From positions 1-38,720 of the forward strand of contig DASXVU010000015.1 of NCBI GenBank assembly GCA_036504055.1: a DNA stretch of 38,720 nucleotides, given 5' to 3'. The notes beneath the pieces are model-generated. The model did no database searches. It was not told the DNA's origin and was given only the letters and a program-made list of their open reading frames with translations. Of the stretch, positions 34,815 to 38,720 are shown in pieces. How positions within the stretch are numbered: position 1 is the first letter of the stretch; every line of letters starts with the position of its first letter. The position numbers were made by a program, and so were the translations under genes. The DNA comes from Methanomassiliicoccales archaeon. GTDB taxonomy: Archaea; Thermoplasmatota; Thermoplasmata; Methanomassiliicoccales; UBA472.

Positions 34815-36098
34815 ATGACGACTGACTACAAGTTCCCCGACCTCGGCGAGGGTGTGACCGAGGGCGAGATCAAGAAATGGCTGGTGAAAGAGGGCGACGC
34901 GGTCGCAAAGGACCAGGCGTTGGCCGAGGTGGAGACGGACAAGGCGGTGGTGGAGATGCCATCGCCGGTGGCCGGGATCGTCCTGAAGATGAACCATAAG
35001 GAAGGCGACCTGGTCAAGGTCGGCGAGGTACTGGTGGTGATCGGAGACAAGGGGGAGGCCGTTCCCGCTGCCGCCGTTGCGCCGGAGGCCCCGATCGTAC
35101 CGGAACCGGCCGAAGGCGCCAGGAAACCGTCATATTCGGTGGTCGGCGAGCTTCCGACGGAAGAGGTGAACGTCTCCTCCACCGGAAAGTTGACAGAGGC
35201 GAAACCGTCCGTCGCGGTGCAGGCGACCCCGGCGGTGCGGAAGGCGGCCAAGGACCTGGGCGTCGACATCGCGACGGTCAAGGGGTCCGGTCCCAATGGA
35301 AGGGTCACCGAGGAGGATGTCAAGAAGGCCAAGGAGACGCCCCCTGCCAAGGCGGAGACGCCGCACATGAGAACGGCGCCCAAGTTCGACCTCTATGGCT
35401 GGGTGGACCGGGTCCCCCTGCGGGGCATCCGGAGAACCACGGCCAAGCACATGATCGAGTCCCAGACCAGGGCGGCCCAGGTGACCTCCATGGACCAGGC
35501 GGACGTTACCGCCCTCTTCGCGCTGCGGGAGAAGGTGAAGAAGGAGGTTCTGGAGCAAAGGAAAGTGAACGTGACCTTCATGCCCTTCATCGTGAAGGCG
35601 GTGGTCATGGCGCTGAAATCCAATCCGTCCCTCAATGCCTCGGTTAACGAGGAGGAGACGGAGATCCTGGTCAAGAAGTACTACAACATCGGCATCGCGG
35701 TGGCCATCGACGACGGGCTGATCGTCCCGGTGGTCAAGATGGCTGACCAGAAGGGCATCGTCGACCTGGCCGAGGAGATACACAATCTCGCGGAGCTGGC
35801 GAACTCGCGCAAGATCGACATGGCGGACCTGAGGGGCGGCACCTTCACCATCACCAACTACGGGGCGTTCGGCACGACCTATGGCACACCGATCATCAAC
35901 TATCCCGAGGCGGCGATACTGGGAACTGGGAAGATCGTGGACACGCCGATGGTCATCGACGGCAAGATCGAGGCACGGAAGATGCTCCCGCTGTCTCTGA
36001 CGTTCGACCACCGGGCGCTTGACGGCGCCGGGGCGGCGAAGTTCATGAACGACCTGAAGAAATGGCTGGAGAATCCCGAGGCTTTGCTGCTGCTCTAG
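34815..36098 (+). CDS. pdhC: Dihydrolipoamide acyltransferase E2
   Basis: A 427-residue core component that carries acyl groups on lipoyl-lysine to CoA. The lipoyl domain (residues 1-80) has Lys 43 in VETDKAVVEM. An Ala/Pro/Glu linker follows, then the peripheral-subunit-binding domain (about 133-172: ATPAVRKAAKDLGVDI, GPNGRVTEEDVKKA), a second linker, and the catalytic domain from about 195 (VPLRGIRRTTAKHMIESQTR). The active-site motif is FDHRALDGA, with His 399 and Asp 403. One lipoyl domain only. ATG chosen at 34815 with GAGGTG upstream. The E3 dehydrogenase is not encoded nearby. Its stop overlaps that of the convergent lplA. Confidence 0.95.
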   Translation: MTTDYKFPDLGEGVTEGEIKKWLVKEGDAVAKDQALAEVETDKAVVEMPSPVAGIVLKMNHKEGDLVKVGEVLVVIGDKGEAVPAAAVAPEAPIVPEPAEGARKPSYSVVGELPTEEVNVSSTGKLTEAKPSVAVQATPAVRKAAKDLGVDIATVKGSGPNGRVTEEDVKKAKETPPAKAETPHMRTAPKFDLYGWVDRVPLRGIRRTTAKHMIESQTRAAQVTSMDQADVTALFALREKVKKEVLEQRKVNVTFMPFIVKAVVMALKSNPSLNASVNEEETEILVKKYYNIGIAVAIDDGLIVPVVKMADQKGIVDLAEEIHNLAELANSRKIDMADLRGGTFTITNYGAFGTTYGTPIINYPEAAILGTGKIVDTPMVIDGKIEARKMLPLSLTFDHRALDGAGAAKFMNDLKKWLENPEALLLL

Positions 36099-36850
36099 CG
36101 CGACCGTGTCCAGGTGTCGTTGCCGTAGCGCTCGTTCGCTATGGCCTCGGCGCGGGACAGCTCGTCCTGGGTCAACGGTCCGAGGTACCAGTCCTTACCC
36201 TCCGCGAACGCAGAGGCCAGGGCGGCCAGGATATCGTTCTTGGTGGCCTTCGATTCCCTCGAGACCGACGTTACCAGGTCCATTGGGTCCGACGCGCCCT
36301 TGGAAGCGACCTTTTCCCGGTCGACCTTGAGCACTGAGAACATGACCTCCGGGTCCACGCTGTAAAGGACCGTCCCATGCTGAGTAAAGATCCCGGACCG
36401 CCTGGTCTGGGCGGAACCGGATATCTTCCTGCCGTTGACGGTTATATCGTTTATCGGCCGGAACTCCGCGTCTATGCCAACGGTCTTCAGGCCCTTGACG
36501 ACATAGCCGCAGATCTGGCGGTAGGCGGCGTTGATATCCTTGTCGACCATGGTCTCGGGGCAGATGACGCTGTAGGTGATCTCTCCCTCCTTGTCATGAT
36601 AGACCGCCCCTCCTCCGGTACGCCGACGAACGATGTCGATCCCGAGCTCCTCGCACCGCTTCACGTCGACCTCGTCCTCCAGGTTCTGGAAGCAGCCGAT
36701 GGATACTGAGCTGGGATCCCATCCGTAGAACCTGATTGTCGGACCGGCCTCATTGAACGAGACCATCTCCGCTATCGCCTCGTCGATGGCCATGTTCATC
36801 TTTGCTGGATGTGTTTCATACCGCAGTAATCTCCATCGTTGGTTCAACAT
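36095..36850 (-). CDS. lplA: Lipoate-protein ligase A, catalytic subunit
   Basis: A 251-residue ligase that adenylates lipoate and attaches it to the E2 lysine. RFYGWDPSSVSIGCFQN and the lipoyl-AMP motif RRRTGGGAVYHD (75-86) identify it, followed by EITYSVI, ITVNGRKISGSAQTRRSGIF and QHGTVLYSVDPE. It lacks the C-terminal accessory domain of bacterial LplA; that part is the separate LplB, as in Thermoplasma. Its ATG overlaps the lplB stop by 7 bases. Its target, pdhC, lies directly downstream on the opposite strand, so function and position agree. Confidence 0.94.
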   Translation of the reverse strand: MLNQRWRLLRYETHPAKMNMAIDEAIAEMVSFNEAGPTIRFYGWDPSSVSIGCFQNLEDEVDVKRCEELGIDIVRRRTGGGAVYHDKEGEITYSVICPETMVDKDINAAYRQICGYVVKGLKTVGIDAEFRPINDITVNGRKISGSAQTRRSGIFTQHGTVLYSVDPEVMFSVLKVDREKVASKGASDPMDLVTSVSRESKATKNDILAALASAFAEGKDWYLGPLTQDELSRAEAIANERYGNDTWTRSR

Positions 36851-37131
36851 CGAAGCTCCCTTAATAGATAGACCAGGTCATTGGCGCCAAAACCGATCAG
36901 GACCGCGCCGCTGGCCGAGACGATCGAGCCCACTCTCTGTTCCAGGTCCTCTTCGTCGCCGGTCAGCCTCAGCCCGTCCAGTTCGCTCTCCATGGTGGAC
37001 AGGGCCTCTTCCGGATGGACGAAGAAGTCCCCGGAGATCCTGATATTGGAAATAATGTCCCGCTCGCAGACCGCGTCCATGCGGACGAGTTTTCCGCCTG
37101 GGACCTTTCTCTGCGATCTGCGGGCAGGCAT
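36844..37131 (-). CDS. lplB: Lipoate-protein ligase accessory subunit LplB
   Basis: A 95-residue small subunit corresponding to the C-terminal domain of bacterial LplA, needed for lipoate activation in two-part archaeal ligases. After a basic start come VPGGKLVRMDAVCERDIISN, IRISGDFFVHPEEAL and FGANDLVYLLREL, typical of this domain. The start at 37131 is preceded by GAGGAGTGAAG in the end of the upstream gene; a later ATG at 37080 is possible. It lies between the redoxin and lplA on the same transcript. Confidence 0.9.
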   Translation of the reverse strand: MPARRSQRKVPGGKLVRMDAVCERDIISNIRISGDFFVHPEEALSTMESELDGLRLTGDEEDLEQRVGSIVSASGAVLIGFGANDLVYLLRELRC

Positions 37132-37141
37132 CTTGCGGTCT

Positions 37142-37435
37142 TCACTCCTCGGCCCACTTCTTCAGCTTATCAATCGGGATCTTGGCCCCGCAGATCGCCC
37201 TGCCGGTCTTCTCGTTATAGAACGCCGGAACTCCCAGCTCCCCGCCGCAGGCCTCCGAGATCTTGTCCGCGTGGGACCGCATCAGCTTGGCGTTCTCTTC
37301 GTTGTGCCAGACCTCGAGATGCTCGATCTTGATGCCCGTATCCTGCTGGTATTTCTCCACCATCGGCATCAATGCACGGCAGTGTGGGCATTCCTTTCCA
37401 TAGAACCATATCAATCTCTTATCTTCATTTGCCAC
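37142..37435 (-). CDS. Thioredoxin/glutaredoxin-like redoxin
   Basis: A 97-residue thiol-disulfide carrier. WFYGKECPHCRALMPMVEKY holds the active-site CPHC (C16, C19), and the cis-Pro loop is GVPAFYNEKTG near residue 65. The fold is short, as in glutaredoxin/NrdH-type proteins. I chose the GTG at 37435 because GAGGTGA lies 5 bases before it; a GTG at 37444 overlaps the stop of the upstream gene. It directly follows the rubredoxin-FTR gene, which is its most likely reductant. Its target may be the class III ribonucleotide reductase. Confidence 0.88.
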   Translation of the reverse strand: MANEDKRLIWFYGKECPHCRALMPMVEKYQQDTGIKIEHLEVWHNEENAKLMRSHADKISEACGGELGVPAFYNEKTGRAICGAKIPIDKLKKWAEE

Positions 37436-37440
37436 GCCAT

Positions 37441-37863
37441 TCACCTCTTAAAGTACAGACCGCACCAGCATTCCCCATTCTCTTTCCACACCTTCTGGCG
37501 GTAGAAATTGCATGGGCATACCAGTTCCAGGTCCTTTTCGAAATCTCCGGTGGTCATCCTGCAAGGACAATACTTCATCCCCCGGTTCTTCATGTTCTCG
37601 AGCACTCCTGCGGCCAGTGTGTTCACCTCCTCCATGTTCGGGTTCAGCTTGATCAATGGATTCTTCTCGGCAAATTCTCGCCAGGCGGCGACCACCTCTT
37701 CGACCTTGGCGTAGCTGCCGCCATGGTTGCCGATGGTCTTCAGGGCCTCTTCTCCGTCGATCTTCACAAAGGCCATGCTCGCCCCGCATGTCGGACAGAT
37801 CTGCGGCGCCTTCAATCCATAGTGGAGATCCCCGCAGACGTTACAACGCCAGAGCCACTTCAA
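37441..37863 (-). CDS. Rubredoxin-fused ferredoxin disulfide reductase
   Basis: A 140-residue enzyme that passes electrons from ferredoxin to a redoxin disulfide. The N-terminal rubredoxin-like domain has C7-x2-C10 and C23-x2-C26. The C-terminal part is the catalytic subunit of ferredoxin-thioredoxin reductase: C99-P-C101, C116-P-C118 and C132-W-C134, which bind a 4Fe-4S cluster and form the active disulfide. Methanosarcina has an enzyme of this architecture, and in M. barkeri a ferredoxin disulfide reductase supplies electrons to class III ribonucleotide reductase. The start is TTG, with a perfect GGTGATC ribosome binding site. First gene of the operon. Confidence 0.93.
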   Translation of the reverse strand: MKWLWRCNVCGDLHYGLKAPQICPTCGASMAFVKIDGEEALKTIGNHGGSYAKVEEVVAAWREFAEKNPLIKLNPNMEEVNTLAAGVLENMKNRGMKYCPCRMTTGDFEKDLELVCPCNFYRQKVWKENGECWCGLYFKR

Positions 37864-37871
37864 ATCAGATC

Positions 37872-37905
37872 ACCGGGTCGAAGAAGGCACCCGGTAAGAT
37901 ATAAA
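37872..37905 (-). promoter_or_regulatory. Promoter and inverted repeat before the FDR operon
   Basis: The minus strand has TTTATATCT (37897-37905) as TATA box. Between it and the expected transcription start (about 37875) lies the inverted repeat ACCGGGT...ACCCGGT (37889-37895 and 37872-37878, 10-base spacer). A repressor bound here would block transcription of the disulfide reductase, redoxin and lipoate ligase genes. Confidence 0.5.
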
Positions 37906-37935
37906 GGAATTGACTGGTAGGCAGGATCGGGATGC

Positions 37936-38505
37936 CTACCGGGTCCCACCGAACTTACGTTCGGTCTGGTTCACCGGTACGTTCCAGGCCTTCGACATCC
38001 TCTCCACCATCTCGTCGACGATGTTTGAGAAGCGACGCCCCAACGGCTTCTTCCTGCCGTTCTTTAGCTTCAGGCTGACGTTCTTGTTGTTCTTGAAGAA
38101 CATCACCTGGTCATGGTTCTTGGTAGTTATCTCACCGGTGAAGACGTAGTACTCCACCTCGATGCTTTCGATCCGGGATTTGTCGATGAACCCGTTGATG
38201 CCCCTCAGTTTCAGCAATGGGCTGGAAAAGTTCTCCGCTCCGTTGGCATAAACCTTGACCGATGAGATATCGGCCCAGAATCCGTCGTGCAGAAGGTAGT
38301 AGGAGAATACCGTGGCGACGATGAAACCTAGGGTGATTATCAACGAATACTCGATCGGCAGGCCTGCAATGACCGCCAGGACCACAAAGAGGGCGGCGGT
38401 GATGAGGGACTCGATGATCAGGTTGGATCGTAGCACTTTTTTCTTCTGGTCGATCTTGCCGTCGGTGGAATTGACAGTGATTAGTAGAGGGCCCTTTTCG
38501 TCCAT
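37936..38505 (-). CDS. Two-helix membrane protein with C-terminal domain
   Basis: A 189-residue protein of unknown function. The first 25 residues are polar and Lys-rich. Two membrane helices lie at about 29-47 and 51-70. The cytoplasmic C-terminal part is beta-rich (SSVKVYANGAENFSSP, RIESIEVEYYVFTGEITT, NNKNVSLKLKNGRKKP), resembling the PH-like domains of some prokaryotic membrane proteins, and ends in a helix. I chose the ATG at 38505; a GTG at 38514 would add 3 residues. A TATA-like AAAATATGG lies about 30 bases upstream. It has no clear link to neighbours. Confidence 0.7.
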   Translation of the reverse strand: MDEKGPLLITVNSTDGKIDQKKKVLRSNLIIESLITAALFVVLAVIAGLPIEYSLIITLGFIVATVFSYYLLHDGFWADISSVKVYANGAENFSSPLLKLRGINGFIDKSRIESIEVEYYVFTGEITTKNHDQVMFFKNNKNVSLKLKNGRKKPLGRRFSNIVDEMVERMSKAWNVPVNQTERKFGGTR

Positions 38506-38720
38506 GGCGTTCACATGTCCTAAGAATCGTCTCCATATTTTAATTTCGACCCGGGACTGGTGATAATGTACTCCGCCAAGGCCCGATAGGGCGGATCCCT
38601 TTTCGCAAAAGGACGGGATACCGGAAATCGGCCATGCAATCTCGTTATTTCTGGAATTGATAGCGTCATAGATAGCTAGATAAGTACTCCATATCCTCGA
38701 CCTCCCTATGCCAGAAGGAC
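38506..38720. other. End of window, possible gene start
   Basis: No complete gene. CCTTTTCGCAAAAGG (38609-38623) is a short inverted repeat. An ATG at 38708 (reading MPEG to the window end), preceded by the TATA-like GATAAGTAC near 38679, may begin the next plus-strand gene, but four codons cannot prove it. Confidence 0.25.

Noticed and set aside
35130-36011. A 293-codon minus-strand frame inside pdhC
   Set aside because: Antisense shadow of the E2 catalytic domain; low-complexity Arg/His/Leu composition.

Overview
This window is chromosomal DNA from an archaeon, most likely of the Thermoplasmata/Thermoplasmatota. It encodes eukaryote-type ribosomal proteins (eS19, eL39, eL31), aIF6 and a PDCD5-like protein. 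It also has MptE, DUF373 and DUF6015 family proteins, an archaeal 7S (SRP) RNA, TATA-box promoters with many leaderless starts, and a bipartite lipoate ligase (LplA + LplB) of the kind known from Thermoplasma. A homologue of methanogenesis marker 2, a class III (anaerobic) ribonucleotide reductase and a rubredoxin-fused ferredoxin disulfide reductase suggest an anaerobe related to methanogens. No methanogenesis enzyme is present, so that lifestyle is not shown.

Layout. 1-4.7 kb: small membrane protein(s), an MMPL/RND exporter and flavin prenyltransferase UbiX. 4.8-7.0 kb: translation operon eS19-PDCD5-eL39-eL31-aIF6, followed by a small membrane protein. 7.1-8.7 kb (minus): metallo-beta-lactamase-fold hydrolase and a double zinc-ribbon membrane protein. 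8.8-10.7 kb: DUF373 membrane protein and the pterin enzyme MptE. 11.1-18.5 kb: a complete oligopeptide-type ABC importer whose binding protein carries PKD-like domains and whose two ATPases carry large insertions, one with a zinc ribbon. 18.5-21.0 kb: two small proteins and a site-2-type protease. 21.1-23.2 kb: a frameshifted receiver-PAS-PAS-PAS-GAF protein without a kinase domain. 23.3-26.7 kb: a Cys-rich zinc protein, NrdD, and a divergent winged-helix-like protein separated from nrdD by a TTACCA repeat array. 27.3-28.4 kb: the methanogenesis-marker-2 homologue. 28.6-31.2 kb: a two-gene unit of unknown function whose first product may be TULIP-like. 31.4-31.7 kb (minus): SRP RNA. 31.8-36.1 kb: lipA-pdhA-pdhB-pdhC. 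36.1-37.9 kb (minus): FDR-redoxin-lplB-lplA. 37.9-38.5 kb (minus): a membrane protein.

How the genes work together. LipA, E1alpha, E1beta, E2 and LplA/LplB make an almost complete 2-oxoacid dehydrogenase plus lipoylation locus; only E3 is missing. The disulfide reductase and redoxin in the convergent operon are of the type known to feed electrons to class III ribonucleotide reductase in Methanosarcina, and nrdD lies 11 kb away. The best candidates for new biology are the TULIP-like gene pair, the nrdD/regulator operator array, the zinc-ribbon insertion in the ABC ATPase, and the back-to-back SRP RNA/lipA promoter around one near-symmetric TATA element.
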